Counted from the first letter of the stretch, positions 11,876-21,775 are shown. The stretch: 64,000 bases of DNA from Wyeomyia smithii (GCF_029784165.1 NC_073696.1:155833220-155897219), one strand, 5' to 3'. Notes: a model not told the origin generated them from the sequence alone. A program made the numbers and translations.

Positions 11876-12131
11876 AAACCTAAATTAATCCACCTAGCGG
11901 TCAGACCCAGCCTTTCTCATTCAAACTTTTATTTGTTTAAATAGATTTACATGAACGCTTCAATTCAATATATGTATATTCACTCTTTAGGTTCCTAAAT
12001 ATTGGAGTTGTAATCTATACATATAAAAAGTCAAGCCGGTCTGTCTGTCTATCTGATCCATATAGGCTCGAAAACTACCGAACCGATCGAAGTGAAAATT
12101 TTTATTAAGGGGTTTTTGGTGCCGATAAAGG

Positions 12132-12560
12132 TTCCTATGATAGTTTGAGACCCCTCCCTCTTCTGTAGGGAGGGGTCCCATACAAATGAAACATAAATTT
12201 CTGCACAGCTCAAGAACAAACCAAGCAAATGAAATCAAAATTGGCATGTGGATGTTTTAAGGGGTAACAAATATGTCAATACTAGTTGGACGCCCCTCCC
12301 TTTTCTGAAAGGGAGGGGTTCCATACAAATGAAACACACATTCCTGCACATCTCGAGAATCAATCAACTAAATGGAACCAAATTTGGCAGGTAAATGTTT
12401 TTAGTGGTAAAAAAATATGTCCTAATATTTTGACACCTCTCCTTCTTTTGGAAGGGAGGGGTGCCATACAAATGAAACACAAATTTCTGCACATCTCGAG
12501 AACTAACTGAGTAAATGAAACCAAATTTAGCATGTGAATGTTTTTAGTGGTAACAAATTT
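12132..12560 (+). repeat. Repeat R module A array (about 143-bp units)
   Basis: Three diverged tandem units each contain CCCCTCCC, a short loop and GGGAGGGG, then CATACAAATGAAACA and a TTTCTGCACA-like core. Each unit can form a GC-rich hairpin. A second array lies at about 23800-24350. Confidence 0.8.
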
Positions 12561-12574
12561 GTTTCATAATCGAC

Positions 12575-14420
12575 CTCAGGCAAAATTTTGGATTGTAAGA
12601 TGGCAACTGCCGGTTTATGGAAAACAGCCAAAAATGGCCGATTTCCACCCAATATAATAATATCCGGATCTAGAATGATACACAGAATTTAAAATCGATC
12701 GAAATCGTTTTCAAATGCCATTTTGAAATCCAAAATGGCGACTTCCGGTTTCGGAAAAACAGCTGCAAACTACCAAATACCACCCAATATGGGTATTTCC
12801 GGAACCGTAATGATGCACTGGAGCCACAAATTGACTTCAGACAACATTTTGAATTGTAAGATGGCAACTTCCGGTTTCTGGGAAACGGCCTGAAATAGAC
12901 AATTCCCATCAAATATGAGTATCTCCGGAACCAGAAAGATGGACAGAAGCTTAAAATTGATCACAGGCACAATCTTGAATTTTAACATTGTGACTTTCAG
13001 TATCTGGCAAACAGTCGGAAATAACCAAACACCATTCAATATGGATGTTTTCGGAACCAGTGCTACGACCAGATGACAGAAATTGATTCCAGAGGCAATT
13101 TTAATGTCCAAAATGACGACTTTCGGTTTCTAAAAAAACAGCCCAAAGTGACCAAATACCACCCAATATGAGTATCTCCGGATCTAGAATGATACACAGC
13201 GGCAGCCGGTTCCAGGGAAACAGCCGAAAATGATCGAATAACACCCAATATGGGTTTTTCTTCAACCAGAATGACGCTCAGGTGCCAGAAATTATCTTAA
13301 GGGGTTATATACCTTTTTGGTTATCAAAAAACCGAAAAAAAATTTATTGCATTATCTTCAAATACAACATCTTGAGAACATTTTCACAAATTTTCATGAA
13401 GATCTGAGCAATTGGAAGAAAGTTAGAGCGATTTGCAGCGCGCCTCGCCACGGCCGCATAAGCTAAACATGAAACTTTACACGCGATTATCTCGGAATAG
13501 TGCTTTCCGAAAAATGACTTTGCCGTGATCCTGATTGCGGGAAAACTACTGAACCGGTTTCCTTCATCTTTTTTTTTAAATTTTCTTTATTAAATACGCC
13601 GGTCCTTGAACGATCGCTTTTTCAAACATACAGTTACAATTTGCAGCAAAAAAAAATTTAATGCAATTTTTAGCGCTCAAAAGGTGCATTTTTTGGGAAA
13701 AACGTTCCCGTTTGCACTGAAAACTAAATACTCATAAAAGTGATCGTTCAAGGACCCGGCACACTTCTAAACTAATGAAATAATATGAGTTTTTTAATTT
13801 CGGTTGACCCGCTGAGTCTCTATCAGGATCACCGCAAGCCTCTGCAAAAAAAAATAGTGTTTCGGGGAAACGGCCATTACTCCAGTAATAATTGGTATAT
13901 CTCAAAATCAAACGTATTTTTTTGTTGTTGATAAACTGTGCTTCCAGAAAAATACCACTTTGATACAATGAAAATGGTGCTATGCACTTAAAAATAAATT
14001 CAACCTTCCCTCATTTTCCTCGACCAAGAAGGTATACAACCCTTTAAATACCATTTTGAAATCCAATATGCCGAGTACCGGTTTTCCTAAAACAGCCTAA
14101 ATAAAAAAAAAAACAAGTACTATCCAATATGAGTATCTCTGGAACCAGAATGATGCAATGAGCTAACAATTGACCTCAGGCACCATTTTTAATTGCTAAA
14201 TGGCAACTTTTATGAAACAGTCGAAAATGACCGAATAATGCTCAATATGGATATTTCCGTAATCAAGATGATGCATAGAAACCATAGATGATGCATAGAC
14301 CCTGGACACCATTTTGTATTTAAAGACGACCACATTTAGTTTCTGGAAAACAACCAAAATAACTAAATACCTCCCAATATGAATATATTCAAAATTAAGG
14401 TGATGTACAGAAGCCAAAAG
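12575..14420 (+). repeat. Repeat R module B array (about 125-140 bp units), split by a MITE
   Basis: Repeated cores read AAGATGGCGACTTCCGGTTTC, a GGAAACAGCC-like motif, then CACCCAATATGAGTATCTCCGG. Units start near 12597, 12736, 12859, 12987, 13111 and after the MITE at 14050. The array recurs at 24420-25130 and, inverted, near 32480-32596. Confidence 0.78.
13301..14043. mobile_element. TTAA-flanked 743-bp MITE inside repeat R
   Basis: TTAA occurs at 13297-13300 and 14044-14047. Ends GGGGTTATATACCTTTTTGG and, as reverse complement of the right end, AGGGTTGTATACCTTCTTGG form imperfect 20-bp terminal inverted repeats. The paralogous repeat R copy 3 (near 24790) reads straight through ATCTTAAATACC, so it is the empty site. 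A TTAA target suggests piggyBac-type mobilisation. Internal inverted segments lie at 13601-13625 against 13737-13762 and around 13530 against 13835. There is no open reading frame of note. Confidence 0.85.
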
Positions 14421-14429
14421 TCGAGGATG

Positions 14430-15580
14430 TTGTTATTTCGATTAAACCAATTATTTTAAACGATTTGTTATTTGATGTTGATCATATCCTATGGCCGATT
14501 CGTCGTGCATTTGGAAACTTTAAACACATCGCAAGGAATCAATGAGTTTGGAAAGTTCAAATAGTACGATACCACATTTAAATTATGTTGAGGCCTCATA
14601 TATCGATCAAAGCAGGTATAGCTTTCAATAGTCTTTGAATTTCCATAACTTTTGAGCCACATATCAAATTACTATGAAGTTTGTTATTTGTAAGTTTGAG
14701 AGATGACTCGCTCGTATGACACTAGTTATGTTCAAATAAGTCATGTAATCTTTGTGATAATAGACTTTCGTTATTTTATTAACAATTTCATACATAACGG
14801 TTGCTTAAGTTCGATTACAACCAAACGGAATGGGAACGTATAGGGCAGTCAAACTTTGAAACCACGTGTTCAATCATAATTCATCAGTTAACCCTTAACT
14901 AGCCCGCTCATCTGATAATAATATTAATCAATTCGGTGGTGTAGTTTCTGAGATAATGAAGTTTCGTGATTTTCACATTTCGGTATATTACAGACGAAGT
15001 TACTGTTCGATTAGAGTAAAATTCAATAGGGTGTTATGAGGCAGCTAGACCTTTCATTTGACACACATTTTGTGGTCAGCCATCTCTGAGAAAAATTAAT
15101 GAGTCCAAGTAATCTTCGGAATATGTTCCTTTTCATAGCTGGATTTCACATTTTTAAACATAACAGGCAAAGTAATGGTCCGATTGCAAAACAAATCAAT
15201 AGAGTCTTATGGGGCAACCAAACCTTCCATTTGGCACTGATTTTATGAAAATCGGTTTAACCATCTCTGAGAAACGTGAGTGAGATTAAACAGTCTTCAG
15301 AACACGTTTCTTTTCATAACTTTTGAACGACGAATTCAATCTTTATAAAATTCAAAAGTTAAGGGTTTCCAGGTAGCCCAATCATTTGAAACTAATTTTG
15401 TTCAAATCGGTGGTGTGGTTTTAGAGATAATGATGTTTCATAATTTTTAAATTTTGATACATAACCTCTAAACTATTAATCCGATTACAATGAAATTGAA
15501 TAGGGTCTTATGAAATGGCAAGACCTTTCATTTGCAATTAGTTTCATGAAAATCGGTCCAGCCATCTCTGAGAAAAGTGA
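14430..15580 (+). repeat. Repeat R linker and module C array
   Basis: After a linker with a TAGTACGATACCACATTTAA-like core, units of about 150-190 bp alternate two related cores: AAATCGGTTGTGTAGTTTCTGAGATAATGA-like and AAATCGGTCCAGCCATCTCTGAGAAA-like, each preceded by a CTTTCATTTGACACTAATTT-like stretch. Copies of this array occur at 20560-21550, 21895-23160, 30916-31917, 53677-54755 and inverted at 31918-32450. Confidence 0.75.
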
Positions 15581-15597
15581 GTGAGACTAAAAATCTG

Positions 15598-15627
15598 CAC
15601 ATACACATACACACATACACACACACA

Positions 15628-15680
<53 letters not shown>
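15598..15680 (+). repeat. CA microsatellite of repeat R copy 1
   Basis: About 80 bp of (CA)n with scattered AT interruptions. Every repeat R tail in the window is preceded by such an array, so it belongs to the repeat. Confidence 0.95.
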
Positions 15681-15682
<2 letters not shown>

Positions 15683-15797
15683 AAAATGCTCAGCTCGTCG
15701 AGCTGAGTCGAGTGATATATGCCATTCGGCCCTTTGGAACACTTTTATATCTTCGGTTTTGCAAGTGATTGCTATACCTTTCTAGGAGAAAGGCAAA

Positions 15798-16560
15798 AAA
15801 GAGATGTTTAGCCTTCGTCTGCCTCGACCAAGAAAAACCAGCACGGTTATAGTCTCCGAAGATAAGTAGATCGTCGTTAATACTAGTTGAGTTAACAGCT
15901 TTTTTGACTGATTAAATATGCCGAACAATTATCTCAACTTCATTTCGCAAGCTAGCAGGAAAGTAAATAGCGCCGGTCACAATGTTCAATGCTCAAGCAA
16001 CTCATCCATAGCTTCAATCAATAATGCCAACGCAAACGATCGTCGCACAGCAACGAATACTCTTCCACCTCTTGCCTTGGTGCTATTAGTCGAGCAACGA
16101 TCGGTCCGATACACGGTATAATCAATGCCGAACAGTGGGGAAATTTGAGAGTCTAGCCAGGATTCGGTGATAATAATGCAGTCGTAAAGCGAATTGAATA
16201 CTTCCAAAGCAAAACTGGTTACTTTACTGCGTAGACCATGCACGTTCTGATAGTAGCAGAGCAAAGATGAAAGGACAGTGTCGCACGGAGAGTCGCATTG
16301 TTGCCGGCCAACTCGCATGCCACTATTGTCTGAAAATAACACAGTACTGGCTGTCTGCTGCTCACCAGCATAATCGTCCAGTGGAAGAGCTCGTCGAGGA
16401 GGGGTCGTACATACAGGCGTCAGGTGGGGCGTCATTTCGCACTGTGCAGTGCTGTTAGTCATTGAGCGATGGGGAATAAATTGTGCATACATTTTTTGAA
16501 TGTTAGGGAAATGCAAAAACTTAACTGGACTGAGAGCCAGCTGGCACCCAAGCTCCTTCC
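15798..16560 (-). pseudogene. LINE-B endonuclease domain (start of ORF2), truncated
   Basis: On the minus strand this reads CYYQNVHGLRSK (metal-site Asn), IIITESWLDS (Glu), GGRVFVAVRR, and then, after a shift near 15985, FGDYNRAGFSW with the catalytic GD-N motif. These are APE-type endonuclease motifs that nick target DNA. The domain is severed by the insertion at 15798 and its last part lies at 7300-7489. Upstream codons to 16570 look like the ORF1-ORF2 junction region. Confidence 0.8.
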
Positions 16561-16573
16561 GGAGGTTCAAAAA

Positions 16574-17443
16574 TCAGTTTGAAGGCGCCAGATGAGGACT
16601 TACAGCATGCTGCGAGGTTAACGTGCGTATGAACTTCGACGATCTCGATTTCCAAAAATCCACGGATGTATTGCGTTCCTCAAACAGCCGAAAATAAATT
16701 CCCTTTGTCCAGTTAGCAGCATCAAGAGCAACATCTTTTGGTTGCAAGTCAATTCCAACTCTGAAGGACATATATGAAAACGATTTTATATCGGCATCTT
16801 TCTTAATCAGCTCCCTGACAACTGGTTGTGCGCCTGGTACGCATTATCGAACAAGAGCCGATATTTCATCTTCAGAAACGTGCGGAGCAATGCGCGAAAG
16901 ATAATTCTAACACTTAGCCGCTGGCTGCGGAACAGTTTCGACCAATTTAGGAAAGTTTTCAGTTGATTTAGTACCACTAATCAAGTTAGCTAATTCACTA
17001 GATCTTTTAGGGGTCAAGTTCGGAGAAATAATCTTAGGACGCTCAGTGCTACGACTAGCCGATGAAATCGCAGGTGCAGTATTGGCAAGAAACTTGTCAG
17101 ATAACGACTCGATAAATCCATTAATCTGGCCAAGTTCAATTTTAACTTCGTTCAAGCAGCAGATGATTGAATTAGCTAAAGATGACGAAACGTCAGTAGC
17201 AGACTCCGATGAACTTCGCTCCTTCAAGTTCTATATGGATATCATGCATTCGGTGCAGAACCAAAGAAAGTTGGTTTGGCCATTGACAAAATCTAAATTC
17301 GGTCGTGCCCATCCGAAGCATTTCCTGTGGGCAACGCGCTCGCATAAATGACATTTGATCAAATTAAGATTTGTAATGGGTTGTGAGCATTCGTAGCAAT
17401 TTTTATCCATATTAGCAAAAGCTTTCTTTCGCTTGGACGGCAT
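16574..17443 (-). pseudogene. LINE-B ORF1 (PHD-like zinc finger and RNA-binding C-terminus)
   Basis: The N-terminus after MPSKRKKAFANMDKN has CYECSQPI, CHLCERVAHRKC and FCTEC, a PHD/RING-like cysteine-histidine finger typical of ORF1 in CR1-like LINEs. A Ser/Thr-rich, coiled region follows (17227-16910). The C-terminal piece near 16771 reads SFRVGIDLQPKDVALDAANW and KGIYFRLF, a motif I know from insect LINE ORF1 proteins. Three pieces are separated by stops, so it is a pseudogene. LINE-D ORF1 in this window has a comparable finger. Confidence 0.72.
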
Positions 17444-17588
17444 ACGATGAGCGACACGGAGGTATTGAATTTGTGGTTTGGCGTAGCTAACAAGAGGCGA
17501 TGAAGCTTGCAGTTAATACTCACAGATGTCGCTTCGGCGGAAAAAAGCAGTGAACGTAGCAGTTGAAGCGAAGATAGACTCGGAGTTA

Positions 17589-17830
17589 ACTAAAAAACGT
17601 GATGGCAAATGTCATTGAAGCGACAATTCTGACAGGAAACTACAAAGAGGAAGTCGTATTAATCCCGCGTATCCCGACTTGTCGTTCAATTTTAAACGTC
17701 TGCAATTTCCCGTGCGTCTCGCATTCGCGATGACTATTGATAAAGCCCAAGGACAGTTACTGAAACTTGGGGCATAAACCTCGAGTATTCATGCTTCTCA
17801 CAGGGACAGCTCTATGTTGAGACACTGTGG
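17589..17830 (+). mobile_element. Helitron helicase C-terminal fragment
   Basis: Frames can be stitched to read ANVIEATILTGNYKEEV, LIPRIP and FPVRLAFAMTIDKAQGQ, which match the C-terminal PIF1-like helicase of eukaryotic Helitron RepHel proteins. It has a one-frame shift near 17670 and a stop near 17780. The 5' edge coincides with the LINE-B 5' end, so this Helitron sequence may be the target LINE-B entered. No Helitron termini are recognised. Confidence 0.75.
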
Positions 17831-18001
17831 AATATATAGAATTTAGTGGCTAGGATCGCCTTGACCACTTTCACATGTTTCGAATATCCCGAAGTTTAGG
17901 TTTAGGTTTAAAAATTATTTACAATTCTAAAGCTTTTTATAAAATCTCTTCCAATAAGAATGGCCTACTGCATCAGTTCATACAATTAGAAGCCGAAAAG
18001 A

Positions 18002-18960
18002 GTGGAGAAAAGATACAATTTTGAAAGACCATTTCGAATGTTTGAACCTGAGCGTGATGTTTGGGAACGCGGTGGTCCTGATCTCCGCCCAGGATCAATC
18101 ATTTTCTACACAGATGGTTTAAAAATAAACAATCGAGTGGGAGCAGGAGTAACTGGCCCAGGAATAGACCTGTCAGTTCCAATGGGCCAATGGCCAACTG
18201 TCTCCCAAGCTGAAGTCCAAGCAATACTAGAATGTTCTGAAATATGCTTACGAAGGAAATACGGACACTCAAACATTTGTATGATGTCCGACAGCCAAGC
18301 ACCGTTGAAGGCTTTAAAGTCTGCGACATGCACATCAAAACTAGTTTGGGAGTGTGTTCAATCACTGCAAACACTGGGTTGTAATAATCAAGTAGACTTA
18401 TACTGGGTTCCTGGTCTCTGTGTAATAGATGGGAACGAAAGAGCCGACTTGGACTTGGACTTGGACTTGCAAGACTTGGATCGTCTCATCAGTTAATAGG
18501 ACCAGAACCCTTCTGTGGTCTATCCGCTTGTTCCCTTAGAATGGAACTAAAAGCATGGAAAACTCTGAAAGTGGAATCCAACTGGACAAACACCTTCATC
18601 GGTAGGCAGTCGAAACGTTTCATCACTCCGAACGTTTCTATGACTCGTAAAATACTGGATCGTTCAAAAAAAGATCTAAGCACGTATACTGGTTTAATAA
18701 CAGGGCATTGTCCGAGCCGTTATCATTTGAAGGTTATGAAAAAAACTTCATGATGATACATGTCGAGTATGTGGCATGGAAAAAGAAGACTCGGAACATC
18801 TGTTATGCCGATGCCGGCAATTTTTATCAAAAGATATAAGTTTTTCGAGAGAGGTCTTGTAGAACCCTCTGAAATCTGGAGAACAAATAGCGCTTCATAC
18901 GAAGTATAATACCGGACTGGACTAATGCTATTGGCCCGACTGTAACGACCACTTCCAATA
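18002..18960 (+). pseudogene. LINE RNase H domain plus zinc-finger C-terminus
   Basis: RNase H motifs are FYTDG (Asp), SQAEVQAIL (Glu), MSDSQAPLKAL (Asp) and WVPG…DGNERAD. The last motif lacks the usual His after WVPG (it reads WVPGLC) and its LAR-type helix is replaced by an Asp-Leu run from a GGACTT repeat expansion. After a stop at 18494, a second frame reads LSTYTGLITGHCPSRYHLK, and a third reads TCRVCGMEKEDSEHLLCRC. RNase H removes the RNA strand after reverse transcription. Expansion and shifts make this dead. Confidence 0.75.
18448..18480 (+). repeat. GGACTT hexanucleotide expansion
   Basis: About four tandem GGACTT units and a CAAGACTTGG remnant lie within the RNase H C-terminal motif, encoding an Leu-Asp run. 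Confidence 0.8.
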
Positions 18961-19131
18961 GTGATACGTTATCCTGACTTAGCAAAATTAAAAAGGGGGA
19001 ATATGTCACAAAATATCAAAAAATTGGTCGCAGTGACGAAAATATCCAACACGAAAAAAAACTCTTATAAAATAAACCATTTTTATTATTAGCTAGCTCT
19101 TCAAGCTGAACAGTTTACTTTTGTATTTTTT

Positions 19132-19250
19132 AAACCTTCATCGCATCCTAAAAAAACTTACGTTGTTTACCCTGGTGTGTGGTTTTCCACACATATAACT
19201 TATGAATTTATTTTGGACAAGAAACAGTGCGTTTGAGCTGGTTTTGAAAA
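19132..19250. repeat. Repeat segment shared with 47590-47692 and 53520-53676
   Basis: Between AACCTTCATCGCA (19132) and CAAGAAACAG (19227) this is the reverse complement of sequence at 47590-47680 (TTTCTTGTCCAAAATAA, CCACACACCAGGGTAAACAA). The TGCGATGAAGGTT end is found again at 53664-53676. It is an old interspersed repeat; no terminal inverted repeat could be proved. The preceding 19045-19131 is AT-rich with nothing recognised. Confidence 0.6.
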
Positions 19251-19309
19251 AACTGCTTGATTTGATAGGTGTCTTCATTGGAAATTTTTGAGCGAACTAT
19301 TTGATCATT

Positions 19310-19733
19310 GAGGATGTCAATAAATTAATTTTGCTCGATTCCAGGCCAAGGGGTCCGCTGCTTTTGCCATATTTCTTCTCGAAAACAGTTTTGCATACAA
19401 GTTCATAGATATGATGACGACAAGCAAAATTGGTCAGTTTTTGAGCAAATTACTTAAAAGAAAACAAGCACCTTTGTTCAAGCTAGTGTTTGTGGAAGTG
19501 GTATCGAAGCTTGCTGCTACAATCTTGTCAGCAATATTCCAATCCACAAGCGTGTTATAAACTGCTGCGGCGATATTTTGGCCGGTACCCGAATCAATTT
19601 TAGGTGCTCCCAAAAACTTTGCTGTCCCATCGTTACTCACAAGAACTGTTATTCGATCAACGTGAGATCAACCGACTATATCTGTTAAAATTTTGTCGTC
19701 CAAATGAACCACCAAACGATCACTAGTGCTGAT
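19310..19733 (-). pseudogene. Transposon-like gene remnant, exon C
   Basis: An acceptor-like ATTTTC…AAAACAG precedes the exon at 19734. The minus strand then reads LVVHLDDKILTDIVG, VLVSNDGTAKFLGAPK, SGTGQNIAAAVYN and ASFDTTSTNTS. After a shift near 19440 it reads ACRHHIYELVCKTVFEKKYG. This order belongs to a widespread uncharacterised protein family of insects and other invertebrates that looks transposon-derived. The catalytic chemistry is not known to me, and hAT affinity is a guess. Two frame breaks (19666 stop, about 19440 shift) show it is a pseudogene. It joins exons B (20020-20219) and A (23388-23539). Confidence 0.6.
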
Positions 19734-19762
19734 CTGTTTTACACGAAAAGAAAAATAATAAA

Positions 19763-19961
19763 TTTGATGGGTTTATCGGCTTAATCAGTCCGTGTATACT
19801 AACTAGCAAAAACGATTTGTTTTTTTTCCCATTCCGACAGTTTCGGTGACTTTATTTCACCTTTTTCAAGGTGAAAGTCACCGAAACTGTCGGAATATGA
19901 AAAAAAAACAAATCGTTTTTGCTAGTATACACGGACTGATTAAGCCGATAAACCCATCAAA
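19763..19961. mobile_element. 199-bp near-perfect hairpin MITE in the exon B-exon C interval
   Basis: Left arm from TTTGATGGGTTTATCGGC (19763) and right arm ending GCCGATAAACCCATCAAA (19961) are reverse complements over roughly 90 bp with few differences. Small bulges lie at 19801 and near 19852. The centre is CACCTTTTTCAAGGTG. It contains no coding sequence. Target duplication is unclear because both flanks carry AAGAAAAATAATAAA. Confidence 0.85.
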
Positions 19962-20019
19962 CTAACCGTTTCAGTCGTCATATAAACAAAGAAAAATAAT
20001 AAAAATAAAATAAAATCTA

Positions 20020-20219
20020 TTAAACAGATAAATCAGAATTCACGAACATTATGTTGTAAACGAAGTCGGATTTTGCTTCAATAATTCGATTGTGACGGTT
20101 CTCTTCACGCATTCGTTGTAATGAAGTTCGATTCAGAGTATAATCATTGGATGGTAGCTTCAAACCCTCCAACGCTGCCATCAAAATGATGCTTGCAATG
20201 ATGCATCTCTGTCCGATAC
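20020..20219 (-). pseudogene. Transposon-like gene remnant, exon B
   Basis: The interval starts after TTTTGATATCAG (acceptor, 20220-20222) with GTATCGGACAGAGATGC, reading VSDRDA. After a small shift it reads ASIILMAALEGLKLPS, DYTLNRTSLQRMREENR and EAKSDF. Exon A ends in ALDKTK next to a GTGATA donor, so the splice product would read KTKVSDRDA, the form expected for the family. The downstream donor is not obvious. This exon-intron logic supports a spliced gene rather than random hits, but the shift near 20195 shows decay. Confidence 0.6.
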
Positions 20220-20227
20220 CTGATATC

Positions 20228-21775
20228 AAAACAAAACCTCAATTAATCCACCTAGCGGTCAGACCCAGCCTTTCTCATTCAAACTTATTATTTGTAAAAA
20301 TAGATAATGAAATTATACACGAACGCTTCAATCCAATGAATGTGTAGTGTATTCACTTTTTGGATTCTAAAATAATGATGTTGTAATTGAAGTATAAAAT
20401 ATATAATAAAATATATAATATTATAAAATAAAATATATAATGTTATAAAATAAAATGTATAAAAATATATAAAATGTAAATGCTCAAGAAATAGCGAAAT
20501 AAAAGAAATGACTCTTAATTTCGAACAATTCAATCACGAGCGATACCGGAAACATTCAAATGGTACGATACCACATTTAAATTATATTGAGGCCACATAT
20601 ATTGATCGAAGCAGATATAGTTTAAAATAGCCTTTAAATTTCTTTCCTTTACATAACTTTTGAACCACATTTCAAATTGCTATCAAGTTTGTTATTTGTA
20701 GATGACTCGTTCGTATGACACTAGTTAAATTCAAATAAGTCGTGTAATCTTTGAGATAATAGACTTTCGTTGTTTTATTAACAATTTAATACATAACGGT
20801 TGCTTAGTTCGATTATAATCAAATGAAATGGGAACGTATAGGGCAGCCAAAGTTATCCCTTAACTAGCCCGTTCATCTGATAATACTATTGATCAAATAG
20901 GTTGTGTACTTTCTGAGATAATGAAGTTTCGTGATTTTCACAATTCGGTACATTACAGACGAAGTTATAGTAAAATTCAACAGGATGTTACGAGTCAGCT
21001 AGACCTTTTCATTTGACACTAATTTCGTGAAAATCGGTTCAGCCATCTGTGAGAAAAGTGAGTAAGTTTATGTATTCTTCGGAATATGTTTCTTTTCATA
21101 GCTAGATTTCACATTTTTAAACATAACAGGCAAAGTAATAGTCCGATTGCAAAAAAATCAAAAGGGGCTTATGGGGTAACTTGACCTTTCATATGACACT
21201 GATTTTGTGGAAATCGGTCCAGCCATCTCTGAGAAACATGAGTGAAATCAACAGTCTTCAGAAGACGTTTCTTTTCATAACTTTTGAACCACATGTTCCA
21301 TCTATATAAAATTCAAAAGTTAAGGGTTTTTCAAGATAGCCCGTTCATTTGATACCAATTTTATTGAAATCGGTTGTGTGGTTTCTGAGATATTGATGTT
21401 TCGTGATTTTTACATTTTTAAACATAACCTCTAAAATAAAAATCCAATTACAATGAAATTTAATAGGGTTCTATGGGGCAACTAGAACTTTCATTTGCAA
21501 TTAATTTCAATAAATTCGGTCCAGCCATCTCTGAGAAAAGTGAGTGTAAATAAAAATCTGCACACACATACATACACACACATACACACGCACCTACACA
21601 CACACCTACACACACACCTACACACACCTACACACACACACACACACGCGCACATACATACAGAAAATGCTCAGCTCGTCGAACTGAGTCGAGTGATATA
21701 GGCCATTCGGCCCTTTGGAGCACTTTCATATCTTCGGTTTTGCAAGTGATTGCTATACTTTTCTAGGAAAAAGGC
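20228..21775 (+). repeat. Repeat R copy 2a
   Basis: Head ACCTAGCGGTCAGACCCAGCC lies at about 20250. Modules A and B are absent; an AT-rich TATAAAATA tract is at 20390-20470. Module C units span 20560-21550, a CA array 21561-21661, and the tail TTCGGCCCTTTGG… to GGAAAAAGGC ends at 21775. It is located in the intron-like gap between exons B and A of the transposon-like gene. Confidence 0.75.

Larger units (their letters stand above)
11876..15797 (+). repeat. Repeat R copy 1: composite mosquito interspersed repeat
   Basis: It is defined by a head (ACCTAGCGGTCAGACCCAGCC, near 11891), a tail (CTTTCTAGGAGAAAGGC then A's, near 15778-15800) and, between them, three successive arrays of diverged tandem modules. 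These are followed by a CA microsatellite. The 5' GCCTTTCTC and 3' GAGAAAGGC are inverted copies of each other, giving subterminal inverted repeats. The tail also folds as CCTTTCT-AGG-AGAAAGG. Heads recur at about 20250 and 23570; tails at about 21755, 23325, 36105 and 59763. No coding capacity is visible, and its class is unknown to me. Confidence 0.8.
15798..17588 (-). mobile_element. LINE-B fragment 3 (5' part: ORF1 and endonuclease)
   Basis: This is the remaining 5' portion of LINE-B on the minus strand, rejoined through the 14-bp duplication AAAGAGATGTTTAG (15798-15811 and 7476-7489). The frame …RQTKAKHL continues into VDASRSS on the other side. The 5' boundary at about 17588 abuts a Helitron helicase fragment. 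The 5' UTR is about 145 nt. Confidence 0.8.
17990..19044 (+). mobile_element. 3' fragment of an RNase H-bearing LINE
   Basis: It contains an RNase H domain and a C-terminal cysteine-histidine motif unlike LINE-I in sequence, so it is another LOA/R1/I-type family, 5' truncated. The 3' edge is placed at about 19044 where similarity to coding sequence has long stopped. The 17831-17989 stretch before it shows nothing recognisable except GTTTAG repeats at about 17895. Confidence 0.65.

Noticed and set aside
12132..14420. Regularly spaced direct repeats, considered as a CRISPR array
   Set aside because: Units are diverged, over 120 bp long, and lie in a eukaryotic composite repeat; there is no repeat-spacer pattern or cas gene.
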